DNA of 64,000 nucleotides from positions 310,001 to 374,000 of the forward strand of contig NZ_JAPUBN010000011.1 of NCBI RefSeq assembly GCF_026966905.1. The letters run 5' to 3'. A program made the position numbers and the translations under genes. The notes beneath the pieces were generated by a model. The model was given only the letters and a program-made list of their open reading frames with translations, made no database searches and was not told the origin of the DNA. This stretch comes from Marinomonas phaeophyticola. GTDB lineage: Bacteria > Pseudomonadota > Gammaproteobacteria > Pseudomonadales > Marinomonadaceae. This document shows, one piece after another, positions 26,679-34,120 of the stretch; position 1 is the first letter of the stretch, and the number at the start of each line of letters is the position of its first letter.

Positions 26679-26822
26679 ATGACTAAATCAGCCTCACTTT
26701 TTCGCTTGGTATTGGTTGTTGCCCTTGTCGTAGGTTCGATTCAAGCCGGTATAGCGGCAATTGATTCGGTTCAAGCAAGTGTTGTTCAGCACCAAACAGC
26801 GTTAGCACAAGCTGCAAAGTAA
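26679..26822 (+). CDS. 47-residue small protein between bet and exo
   Basis: MTKSASLFRLVLVVALVVGS is the N-terminus: a basic start, then a hydrophobic stretch to about AGIAA, then a polar tail rich in Gln and Ala. It could be a signal peptide-bearing or single-span membrane micro-protein. Real coding is supported by its own copy of the two-hairpin leader and by its fit between bet and exo. Function is unknown. Confidence 0.65.
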   Translation: MTKSASLFRLVLVVALVVGSIQAGIAAIDSVQASVVQHQTALAQAAK

Positions 26823-26830
26823 CCACTTAA

Positions 26831-26883
26831 CCCTGAAGGGGAGTTCTCTCCTTCGGGGGAGTCTCCCCCTCAAAGGAGACAAT
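26831..26883 (+). promoter_or_regulatory. Two-hairpin leader 4, before exo
   Basis: Hairpin 1: CCCTGAAGGGGA (26831-26842) with TCTCCTTCGGGG (26847-26858), 12 bp including two G-U pairs, four-base loop. Hairpin 2: GTCTCC (26861-26866) with GGAGAC (26875-26880), holding the ribosome binding site; ATG at 26884. Confidence 0.7.
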
Positions 26884-27900
26884 ATGAAGGTTATCGACCT
26901 ATCACAACGTACTCCTGCATGGCACCAGTGGCGCATTGCAGGGGTTACGGCATCTGAAGCCCCAATTATTATGGGGCGTTCACCCTACAAAACACCTTGG
27001 CGATTATGGGCAGAAAAAACTGGATTCGTATTACCGGAAGACCTGTCGAATAATCCAAATGTGCTTCGCGGTATACGGTTGGAGCCTCAAGCAAGGCGAG
27101 CATTTGAGAATGCGCATAATGACTTTCTTCTGCCGTTATGTGCTGAAGCCGATCATAACGCAATCTTTCGAGCCAGCTTTGATGGCATCAACGATGCGGG
27201 CGAACCCGTTGAACTGAAATGTCCTTGCCAGTCAGTTTTTGAGGATGTGCAAGCTCACAGAGAACAAAGTGAGGCGTACCAGTTGTATTGGGTGCAAGTG
27301 CAGCATCAAATACTGGTCGCCAATAGCACGCGTGGTTGGTTGGTATTCTATTTTGAGGATCAACTGATTGAGTTTGAAATACAACGAGACGCGGCGTTCT
27401 TAACTGAATTGCAAGAAACAGCGCTTCAGTTTTGGGAGTTAGTACAGACCAAAAAAGAACCGTCAAAATGCCCTGAACAAGATTGTTTTGTTCCCAAGGG
27501 TGAAGCCCAATACCGCTGGACATCGTTGTCTCGGCAGTATTGCTCAGCACATGCTGAAGTTGTCCGACTGGAAAATCACATTAAATCTTTGAAAGAGGAA
27601 ATGCGAGACGCTCAGTCAAAATTGGTCGCCATGATGGGTAACTACGCTCATGCGGATTATGCTGGGGTCAAACTCAGCCGCTACATGATGGCGGGTACGG
27701 TGGACTATAAGCAATTGGCCGCCGATAAATTAGGCGAGCTGGACGAACAGGTTTTAGCCGCTTACCGAAAAGCGCCACAAGAGCGGTTGCGCATCAGCAC
27801 CAATAAGCCAGATCAGCCCGTTGAAACACCAATCAAAATCAGCCTTGAGCAAGAGAACTTGGTTCTGCCAGGTGACTCGCCGAGCTCATTTTATTTTTAA
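26884..27900 (+). CDS. exo: Exo, YqaJ-type DNA exonuclease
   Basis: 338 residues. The YqaJ/lambda Exo nuclease core is present: WRIAGVTASEAPIIMG, then FRASFDG...VELKCP (catalytic Asp, Glu and Lys) and QVQHQILVAN. A coiled coil (VVRLENHIKSLKEEMRDAQS) follows. It resects DNA 5' to 3' for Bet. The C-terminus ends SPSSFYF, closely matching the tails of two other proteins of this module. Confidence 0.95.
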   Translation: MKVIDLSQRTPAWHQWRIAGVTASEAPIIMGRSPYKTPWRLWAEKTGFVLPEDLSNNPNVLRGIRLEPQARRAFENAHNDFLLPLCAEADHNAIFRASFDGINDAGEPVELKCPCQSVFEDVQAHREQSEAYQLYWVQVQHQILVANSTRGWLVFYFEDQLIEFEIQRDAAFLTELQETALQFWELVQTKKEPSKCPEQDCFVPKGEAQYRWTSLSRQYCSAHAEVVRLENHIKSLKEEMRDAQSKLVAMMGNYAHADYAGVKLSRYMMAGTVDYKQLAADKLGELDEQVLAAYRKAPQERLRISTNKPDQPVETPIKISLEQENLVLPGDSPSSFYF

Positions 27901-27909
27901 CGTTCACTT

Positions 27910-27932
27910 GGAGCCGATTTCGGCTCCTTTCT
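27910..27932 (+). terminator. Terminator-like hairpin after exo
   Basis: GGAGCCG (27910-27916) and CGGCTCC (27921-27927) with an ATTT loop, followed by TTTCT. Short T run, so perhaps partial. The region from here to 28047 holds no gene. Confidence 0.6.
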
Positions 27933-28047
27933 CATGCACTTACATCGAGTGCATCAGAAAGCAGTTTCACTCGTAGCCAATGCTGGGTACGAATGATAGA
28001 GCGAGCTGAACTCTTACATACACAGCCATACCACAATCAACACACCA

Positions 28048-28109
28048 CCCGACGGGGACTTCAGTCCCTGTTGGGGCATGGGGCCTCGTCAAAACTGATG
28101 AGGTTTACC
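28048..28109 (+). promoter_or_regulatory. Two-hairpin leader 5, before cobS
   Basis: Hairpin 1: CCCGACGGGGAC (28048-28059) with GTCCCTGTTGGG (28064-28075), 12 bp with G-U pairs and a TTCA loop. Hairpin 2: CCTCGTC (28084-28090) with GATGAGG (28097-28103). GAGG of the ribosome binding site is paired; ATG at 28110. Confidence 0.7.
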
Positions 28110-29069
28110 ATGACTGAACAATCCCCATTTTTGGTTCAAGTGAATCAAGCGTTTAATGTCCCGGCTCCTGATGCTTTCGTTCTGGAAGGATTTAGTGCCG
28201 ACACTACCCATCCAAACATTCCCGTTCGCAAGGACGAGTATGTTTTTAGAAAAGAAGACTTACGTGACGTATTGGCGTTCTTGTCTAACCCAGACTGTGA
28301 CGGTTTGTATATTACAGGCCCCACGGGATGCGGTAAGACCTCGCTAATTTGCCAAGTTGCTTCTCGATTGAATTGGCCTGTTCAGCAAATTACTGCGCAC
28401 GGTCGATTGGAGTTGTCCGATCTTATCGGTCACCACACACTGGTTAATGGCAACATGACCTTTGTGTATGGACCGCTGGCACTGGCTGTAAAGCATGGCC
28501 ATTTGCTGATCATTAATGAAATGGATCTTGCTGAGCCTGCTGAACTGGCTGGGCTCAATGACATTTTGGAAGGTGCCCCGTTGGTCATCGCACAAAATGG
28601 CGGTGAGATCATCATGCCACATAACAAGTTTCGTTTTATCGCAACCGGCAACAGTGCGGGCAGCGGTGACCAGACGGGCTTGTATCAAGGTGTGCTTCAA
28701 CAGAATTTGGCTTTTCTTGATCGCTTTAGAATCATCGAAGCGACCTATGCAGAGCCTTCTGTAGAGGAAGCCATTCTGGAGAACGTTGCGCCGGGCTTAC
28801 CAGAAGTCTTTCGCCAAAAAATGGTGAAAGTGGCTGGTGACATTCGCCGTCTTTTTATTGGGGGCGCGGATGGCGGTGCTGAGCTTAGTATCACCATGTC
28901 CACTCGGACCTTGGTGCGCTGGGCAAAGCTAACACTTGCTTTTAAAGGCGCTCCTAACGCTGTGGAGTATGCACTGGTTCGGTCTTTGACGGCTCGTGCT
29001 GAGTTGGAGCAACGTGAAGCCATTCACCGTATTGCCGCTGACGTCTTCGGTGACCACTGGGAGGATTGA
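28110..29069 (+). CDS. cobS: CobS-like MoxR-type AAA+ ATPase
   Basis: 319 residues. AAA+ core with Walker A GPTGCGKT and Walker B region HLLIINEMDLAEP, then the sensor FRFIATGNSAG. It resembles CobS/MoxR chaperone ATPases, which work with VWA-domain partners. The cobalamin name is inherited; no cobalamin pathway is present. The ATG follows its own leader. The stop overlaps the next gene by translation coupling (TTGATGATG). Confidence 0.85.
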   Translation: MTEQSPFLVQVNQAFNVPAPDAFVLEGFSADTTHPNIPVRKDEYVFRKEDLRDVLAFLSNPDCDGLYITGPTGCGKTSLICQVASRLNWPVQQITAHGRLELSDLIGHHTLVNGNMTFVYGPLALAVKHGHLLIINEMDLAEPAELAGLNDILEGAPLVIAQNGGEIIMPHNKFRFIATGNSAGSGDQTGLYQGVLQQNLAFLDRFRIIEATYAEPSVEEAILENVAPGLPEVFRQKMVKVAGDIRRLFIGGADGGAELSITMSTRTLVRWAKLTLAFKGAPNAVEYALVRSLTARAELEQREAIHRIAADVFGDHWED

Positions 29070-29071
29070 TG

Positions 29072-29836
29072 ATGGAAAAGTGCTTTGCTCTTTACCGTTA
29101 CAGTCATTCTGATGGGACAGCCAAAGAATGGGCCATTTACGTTGGATCAGACACCCAGGAGATTGAAGTTCGGTTTGGAAAAGCTGGTCAATTGTCGCAG
29201 CAGCGATTGATTGACTCGACTGATCCTAACGCAGAAGCAGACCGAAGAATCAATGAGAAAATCAACAAGGGTTATCGATTTGTTGGACAAGTCGGCATTG
29301 ATCATCAAGGGCGGCCATTTGAACTCTCAAATGCGCTTGATAGCGTCGCGTGCGCCAATAACGTCAGTTGGGAGTTTCGTACTCGCAAGGACGTCAATGG
29401 CCAAATCTCGCTGGCTCAAAAAGCGTTGTTCGATATGGCAAAGCTGCTTGAAGCCTATGGCTTGGCTGTTATTGATGATAACCAGGTCAGGATTGGAGAA
29501 TGGTCATTAGGGTTTTGCAAAGGCGCATTACCTAGTACCAATCAAATCAGCATTGTGTCAGGTGAAGGCGCTGGCATTGTTAACACTGATGATGGCCCGT
29601 GGCCATTGTTGCTGTTGCTGGCTTTTAAGCGTCAATTACCACCTCTGTGTTCGCTCACAGTAGCGAGTCCTGAAGGGATAGAAGTATCCGACCAACTTAA
29701 GTTGGAAAAAGATGTATTGCGGTTGCTAGGCAGTGATTTAGAGCGGGTTCGCCCGATAGCTGAAGCACTGGACTTAATGCCTGCGAAAATCGATCTCAAC
29801 CAATCGTCGCCTGATTCGCAAAATTACTATTTCTGA
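29072..29836 (+). CDS. WGR-like domain protein
   Basis: 254 residues. The N-terminal 75 residues (ALYRYSHSDGTAKEWAIYVG, EVRFGKAGQLSQQ, INEKINKGYRFVG) resemble the WGR domain, which binds nucleic acid ends in PARP proteins and occurs in bacterial AAA/VWA systems. The rest is unknown. GGAGGA is 6 bases from ATG 29072. The C-terminus ends DSQNYYF, like Exo and the DUF3150 protein. It has no leader of its own. Confidence 0.65.
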   Translation: MEKCFALYRYSHSDGTAKEWAIYVGSDTQEIEVRFGKAGQLSQQRLIDSTDPNAEADRRINEKINKGYRFVGQVGIDHQGRPFELSNALDSVACANNVSWEFRTRKDVNGQISLAQKALFDMAKLLEAYGLAVIDDNQVRIGEWSLGFCKGALPSTNQISIVSGEGAGIVNTDDGPWPLLLLLAFKRQLPPLCSLTVASPEGIEVSDQLKLEKDVLRLLGSDLERVRPIAEALDLMPAKIDLNQSSPDSQNYYF

Positions 29837-29871
29837 TAGTGGTGTTGCCATTAGCGCGTCAACTACTACCA

Positions 29872-29933
29872 CCCAAATGGGGCCATTGCTCCTGTTGGGA
29901 GTGGTGCGTCCCCATCTCGCATGAGGATGCACT
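29872..29933 (+). promoter_or_regulatory. Two-hairpin leader 6, before the DUF3150 gene
   Basis: Hairpin 1: CCCAAATGGGGC (29872-29883) with GCTCCTGTTGGG (29888-29899), with two mismatches and G-U pairs. Hairpin 2: GTGCGTCC (29904-29911) with GGATGCAC (29925-29932), containing part of GAGGA; the ATG begins at 29934. Confidence 0.65.
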
Positions 29934-30887
29934 ATGAGTATTCAAACCCTCGACAAACTTTTGATTTGTCACATCGACTGTTCCATCTGGAGCGGTAGAA
30001 AAAAACTAAGGCCTGAAGATTTCAGATTAGCCAATGGCAGCCAACTTCCACCGAAGGATGTTGCCAGCTTAGGGAGTAAAAAAATTTGCGACCCAGAGGC
30101 ATTGGCGAATTTTGAAAGGCTTAAGAAAGAAGCGCAGCGCTTGTGTGAGCAAGTCGGTGTGCGGTTCTTAGGTGGCTATGCTGTCCCTGAAGAGCGAATT
30201 GATCAGATTGTTCCAGAGCTTGACCGAATCGGTCAGGAGTTTGCGCAGTGCAAGCAGTTGTTCCTGGACAACTATGATCAGGTGACGTTTGACTGGGTTG
30301 CAAAACACCCGGAATTTGCAGATGCAATCCGACGTGCATTATCACCCATCGAAGACGTGGAACAACGGCTTCAGTTCGATTACGCCATCTATCGAATGCA
30401 ACCGGCTGACCAAGCTGGTGGCTTAGATGACAAGGTCAATGGTATGGGACACACCCTCTTTAGGGAGGTGGCTCGTGATGCCAATGAACTGTTTGAGCGT
30501 TCCGTTGCAGGTAAGAATCAAATCAGTCAGCGAGCCCTTAACCCTCTCAAACGGTTAAGAGACAAGTTGGATGGTTTGTCATTCCTGGATCACCGAGTTC
30601 AGCCAATGGTTGAAGCGATGGACAATTTATTTGTTCGTCTGCCGAAGACCGGCCCTGTGACAGACAATCTCTATCACGAACTGATGGCGACCATTTTAAT
30701 TTTGTCTGATCCAGACAAGATGAGAATGCACGGTGAAGGTCAATTGGATATCAGACAACTGATGCCCAAACCTGAACCTAAACCCGCACAGCCAGTATCT
30801 GCTCAGGCAGATAACTTACGTGCAATACCACAACCAACCGTCAGACCAAACCTTGGTTCGACTGTACCAAACTCATTTTATTTCTAA
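29934..30887 (+). CDS. DUF3150 family protein
   Basis: 317 residues, mainly helical (LANFERLKKEAQRLCEQVGV, RIDQIVPELDRIGQEF, DNYDQVTFDWVAKHPEF), the pattern of DUF3150 proteins that accompany CobS-like ATPases in ICEs and plasmids. No catalytic motif. A Pro-rich linker leads to the C-terminal tail VPNSFYF, nearly identical to that of Exo. Function is unknown; a partner or adaptor of the CobS/CobT pair is my inference. Confidence 0.75.
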   Translation: MSIQTLDKLLICHIDCSIWSGRKKLRPEDFRLANGSQLPPKDVASLGSKKICDPEALANFERLKKEAQRLCEQVGVRFLGGYAVPEERIDQIVPELDRIGQEFAQCKQLFLDNYDQVTFDWVAKHPEFADAIRRALSPIEDVEQRLQFDYAIYRMQPADQAGGLDDKVNGMGHTLFREVARDANELFERSVAGKNQISQRALNPLKRLRDKLDGLSFLDHRVQPMVEAMDNLFVRLPKTGPVTDNLYHELMATILILSDPDKMRMHGEGQLDIRQLMPKPEPKPAQPVSAQADNLRAIPQPTVRPNLGSTVPNSFYF

Positions 30888-30890
30888 CGT

Positions 30891-30948
30891 CCTTGAGGGC
30901 ATGTTGCCCTGAAGGGCGCATGTCCTCTGAACTATGTAAGAGGAAATT
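30891..30948 (+). promoter_or_regulatory. Two-hairpin leader 7
   Basis: Hairpin 1: CCTTGAGGGC (30891-30900) with GCCCTGAAGG (30906-30915), one mismatch. Hairpin 2: TCCTCT (30923-30928) with AGAGGA (30939-30944); the whole ribosome binding site AGAGGA is in the stem. ATG at 30949. Confidence 0.7.
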
Positions 30949-31389
30949 ATGCAATCAACCATCCATAACCCCAGCCAACTGAACCAGTTTGAACCACATT
31001 TTCGTGGTGTGACTGATGCTGTTGAAAGCGAATCGATACCAGAAGTGGCGTGTTGTCGAGCGTTAGTACAACGGTCGTACTCAACACATAGTGTTTTGAT
31101 CCCCAAGAACCCTGTGCTGATCGCAGATGCGGACGGGCAAGGTGTTTGGGTAACGGCCATGGTATTTGTTCCAAACATGGCATTGCAGCAAACCGCTTTT
31201 GAGCGGGCCTGGCTGCAATATCAACACGAGGTGTCTACTCAGTTACAAGACCAGTACGGTCTGACATTGGATGACATCCTGAGTTTAGACCAGCTTAAAA
31301 CGTCATTTGAACAGCACGAGAGTCCAGCTCAATTGGTGGCTTGGTTAGGTCAAAAATACGACCTGGATAAGCTAAAAGCACAGGTTTAA
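30949..31389 (+). CDS. Hypothetical protein of the cobS-cobT module
   Basis: 146 residues, no membrane segment, acidic C-terminal half with helices (LQDQYGLTLDDILSLDQLKTS, LVAWLGQKYDLDKLKAQV). No recognised domain. It sits between the DUF3150 and cobT genes with its own leader, so it is likely to act in the same complex or process. Confidence 0.6.
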   Translation: MQSTIHNPSQLNQFEPHFRGVTDAVESESIPEVACCRALVQRSYSTHSVLIPKNPVLIADADGQGVWVTAMVFVPNMALQQTAFERAWLQYQHEVSTQLQDQYGLTLDDILSLDQLKTSFEQHESPAQLVAWLGQKYDLDKLKAQV

Positions 31390-31400
31390 ACATCCACATT

Positions 31401-31458
31401 CCCAGCGGGGAAACGCTCCCGCTGAGGGAGTATTCCCCCTAATGATTAGGAGACTCCC
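31401..31458 (+). promoter_or_regulatory. Two-hairpin leader 8, before cobT
   Basis: Hairpin 1: CAGCGGG (31403-31409) with CCCGCTG (31418-31424). Hairpin 2: GGGAGT (31426-31431) with ACTCCC (31453-31458), with inner pairs reaching AGGAG (31448-31452). The ATG follows the stem directly at 31459. Confidence 0.65.
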
Positions 31459-33108
31459 ATGAATCATCCATTAAAAAACGCACTGCCAATCGTTGCCGCC
31501 GCTTATGGCGAAAAGTTTGGTGTGAAGGTGCTTATTCAAGGACAAGATGCGTTTACCGATGGTGAGCGGATTGTGATCCCAACAGCAAACCCAGACGACC
31601 CACACTATCAACAGATAGCTTGGGGTTATCTGGCTCATGAAGCGGCGCATATTCGGCATACTAATTTTGACATGGTGCAGAAGGCGTCGTCCAAACCGAT
31701 CCGTAAGGCACTTCTCAATATCATTGAGGACGTTCGCATTGAAAACGAATTGGCAAAGGATTACCCCGGAACCCGGCGCAGTATTTCGCAAGTGATTGAG
31801 TACATGGTGGACACTCAACAAATGTGTGTACCTGAACAGCTTGAGCCTGCATCTAACTTGCAAGCATGGTTGTTGTTCCGCTTGAGATGCCATTTTCTCG
31901 GTCAGAAAGCACTGACGCCTTTGTATCAAGCAGTTGATGAAAGAGTGAGACAACTCTTTCCTGCCGCAGCGATGAGCCGGTTAAGCGCCATGCTGACAGC
32001 AGTGCCTAGCTTAGGCTCTACAGGTGAAGTGCTGAAACTTGTAGATGCCATCGTTGCCATGTTGGAAGACGAATCTCGTCCACCACAGGGTGAGTCGGAT
32101 GCTGATAGCGGTAATGACATTGGACAAGCTGTGAGTAATGACAGCAGTAGTGACAGTCAAACCCCAGAAACAGACTCGTCTGTAACAGGGGATGCTGCTG
32201 AAACGGGTGATTCTGATAACTCTGCTCAAGCTGACAATTTGCGACAAGCCTTAGAGGCCAGTGCTGCTCAGTTTGAACCCGATACCTTTGCACAAGTGGC
32301 AGAAGTGTTGTCGGAACAAGCTGAAGGGCATCAGGGCGTCACTCCACTCAGTTTACCCCAAGCAGAGCAAGCTGTGTTGGGTGATGAGGCCATTTTGACC
32401 TTATCGGCGTCTGAGTCGGCTCAAATTCGAGCCCGACTTAGGGGCATGGTTCAGTCCAGTCAGGACAATCGGAATCATGCCAAGAGGCACGGTCTTCGAG
32501 TTGCAACCCATCGTCTTGCCGCTTCACAAGCAGGTGAGTCGAGATTGTTTATTCAAAGGCAACCTCGCATTGCGCCTAATGCTGCTGTGCACTTGCTGGT
32601 CGATATATCGGGTTCAATGGGTAAACCCATTGGCGAAGGTAATCGAAAGTACTTTCATGTTGCCAATGAAGCCGCTTTGGCTTTGGCCATGGCACTGGAA
32701 GGCATACCGGGTGTTGTACCTGCGGTCAGTTATTTTCCTGGTATTCATCAGGAAGTTTCTATCGCGTTATTGCCCAAGCAATCGGTTCGACATCGGGCCG
32801 CCTGTTTTGACCAAAAACCACGAGGTTGTACGCCTATGGCACAAGCGATGTGGTTTGCGGCAAACAGTTTGTTAGCGCAAAAACAGAAGCGAAAGCTAAT
32901 GATAGTGCTAACGGATGGTGACCCAGATGATTGGGCTGCCACGCATGACATTGTTGACCGGTGCAGACGCAGTGGCTTTGAGCTGCTGGGGATCGGGATT
33001 CAAACACGCAGTGTTGAGAAATTCTTTCCTCAAAGCATTGTGATTAATGACGTCAAAGATCTAAAGCGTGAGTTATTCGAAGTAACACAACAACTGTTAA
33101 TTCAGTAA
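31459..33108 (+). CDS. cobT: CobT-like VWA-domain protein with HExxH motif
   Basis: 549 residues. The N-terminal part has LAHEAAHIRHT, an HExxH zinc-binding motif (H60, E61, H64). A long acidic, Ser-rich middle (about residues 205-270) follows. The C-terminal VWA domain has the metal-ion site DISGSMG (about residue 382) and LTDGDPDDW. The VWA part resembles CobT and the partners of MoxR ATPases. It probably works with the upstream CobS; the HExxH suggests peptidase activity, which is untested. Confidence 0.8.
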   Translation: MNHPLKNALPIVAAAYGEKFGVKVLIQGQDAFTDGERIVIPTANPDDPHYQQIAWGYLAHEAAHIRHTNFDMVQKASSKPIRKALLNIIEDVRIENELAKDYPGTRRSISQVIEYMVDTQQMCVPEQLEPASNLQAWLLFRLRCHFLGQKALTPLYQAVDERVRQLFPAAAMSRLSAMLTAVPSLGSTGEVLKLVDAIVAMLEDESRPPQGESDADSGNDIGQAVSNDSSSDSQTPETDSSVTGDAAETGDSDNSAQADNLRQALEASAAQFEPDTFAQVAEVLSEQAEGHQGVTPLSLPQAEQAVLGDEAILTLSASESAQIRARLRGMVQSSQDNRNHAKRHGLRVATHRLAASQAGESRLFIQRQPRIAPNAAVHLLVDISGSMGKPIGEGNRKYFHVANEAALALAMALEGIPGVVPAVSYFPGIHQEVSIALLPKQSVRHRAACFDQKPRGCTPMAQAMWFAANSLLAQKQKRKLMIVLTDGDPDDWAATHDIVDRCRRSGFELLGIGIQTRSVEKFFPQSIVINDVKDLKRELFEVTQQLLIQ

Positions 33109-33125
33109 CCACATCAATTTTACCA

Positions 33126-33190
33126 CCCTGCGGGGACGATTCCGTCTCCGTCAGGGCATGGGTTCGTCTCCGCTTTTTTTGGAGACTCCT
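33126..33190 (+). promoter_or_regulatory. Two-hairpin leader 9, before radC
   Basis: Hairpin 1: CCCTGCGGGGAC (33126-33137) with GTCTCCGTCAGGG (33144-33156), one bulged T. Hairpin 2: GTCTCC (33166-33171) with GGAGAC (33181-33186), holding GGAG; ATG at 33191. The GGGCATGGG between the hairpins is also found in leader 5. Confidence 0.7.
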
Positions 33191-33688
33191 ATGAAAAACA
33201 GAAAGTTCTTAGCTGGCGAACAAGCCGGTACTTACATCGTTCCTGAGCAAGTGACTGAAGCGGATATTTTAGATATGGCGCTTAAGCTTGCCCGTGGTCG
33301 ATTGAGTAAAGGTCGAAAAATTGAACAGCCATCGTCGGCGTTCTCATACCTGCAAACACTGATGCACGAGTATGAGCACGAGGTTTTTGGTGTGCTGTTT
33401 CTTGATACAAAGCATCGCGTCATTCGATTTGAAGAGCTGTTCAAAGGCACTTTAGATGCGGCGAGCGTGTATCCAAGGGAAGTAACAAAGCGAGCGCTAG
33501 AACTTAATGCAGCAGCAGTGATATTGGTTCATAACCATCCATCGGGTGATCCTGAGCCAAGTGAAGCTGATAAACGCATTACTCATCGACTCCGTGACGC
33601 CTTGTCACTTGTTGATATTCGAACGCTTGACCATGTTGTGGTCGCATCCGAGGGCTGCGTTTCGCTTGCCGAACGCGGTTATCTTTAA
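33191..33688 (+). CDS. radC: RadC family (JAB/MPN) protein
   Basis: 165 residues. The JAB metal site is present: VILVHNHPSGDPEPSEAD (HxH...S...D). Mobile-element RadC proteins of this size are common; despite the name, a direct DNA repair role is not established. The chosen ATG follows GGAG at good spacing. Its stop overlaps the next start (TAATG). Confidence 0.9.
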   Translation: MKNRKFLAGEQAGTYIVPEQVTEADILDMALKLARGRLSKGRKIEQPSSAFSYLQTLMHEYEHEVFGVLFLDTKHRVIRFEELFKGTLDAASVYPREVTKRALELNAAAVILVHNHPSGDPEPSEADKRITHRLRDALSLVDIRTLDHVVVASEGCVSLAERGYL

Positions 33689-34029
33689 TGAATGGGCGCA
33701 TTGCCCATTCTCCTACATCACAAAAGCAGTCCCATCAACACACGTCATCACAGCTCGAATTTCTATTTGAGTTTGATGATGCCCCAGTCACTTGGTCTGA
33801 CACGGAAATCTGGCAGTTACGCGAAGGCATTCTATTGGATGCGATCCGAGTATTGCTGGACGGTCGTGTCAGCACTCGGTTGCGCAAGGATGTGTTGTCG
33901 TGGATTCAAAATGACGAAATAGCGCCATTTTGCTTTCGTGTTTGCGCGATGGCTGCGGTTGTCGATCCTGATGTGCTTCGTGATTCCATCATGTGGCTAT
34001 TAAGACGACATGATATCCAGCTTGACTAA
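33688..34029 (+). CDS. Small hypothetical protein after radC
   Basis: 113 residues. The C-terminal 85 residues look helical (EIWQLREGILLDAIRVLLDG, TRLRKDVLSWIQNDE) and lack known motifs. The start overlaps the radC stop, so the two are coupled. Conserved position in the module is my only hint of function. Confidence 0.6.
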   Translation: MNGRIAHSPTSQKQSHQHTSSQLEFLFEFDDAPVTWSDTEIWQLREGILLDAIRVLLDGRVSTRLRKDVLSWIQNDEIAPFCFRVCAMAAVVDPDVLRDSIMWLLRRHDIQLD

Positions 34030-34032
34030 CGT

Positions 34033-34120
34033 TCCTGCATTAACCAAACGGCTTAATGCAGGACCCAAGCTGACTTTTACCACCAGTGGTAGGAGTCGGC
34101 TTTTTACTTAAGGAGGTTAT
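34033..34120 (+). promoter_or_regulatory. Divergent leader 10 before the primase gene: hairpin plus terminator-like stem
   Basis: A perfect 11-bp stem, TCCTGCATTAA (34033-34043) with TTAATGCAGGA (34053-34063), is followed by a 15-bp stem (34068-34082 with 34087-34101) and TTTTT, which looks like an intrinsic terminator or attenuator. The ribosome binding site AAGGAGG (34110-34116) is free here, unlike in the other leaders. ATG at 34121. Confidence 0.6.

Noticed and set aside
24873-34120. Repeated GC-rich hairpins as a CRISPR array or REP elements
   Set aside because: Copies are far apart, each placed at a start codon, and sequences are not identical; no spacers. They fit RNA leaders instead.
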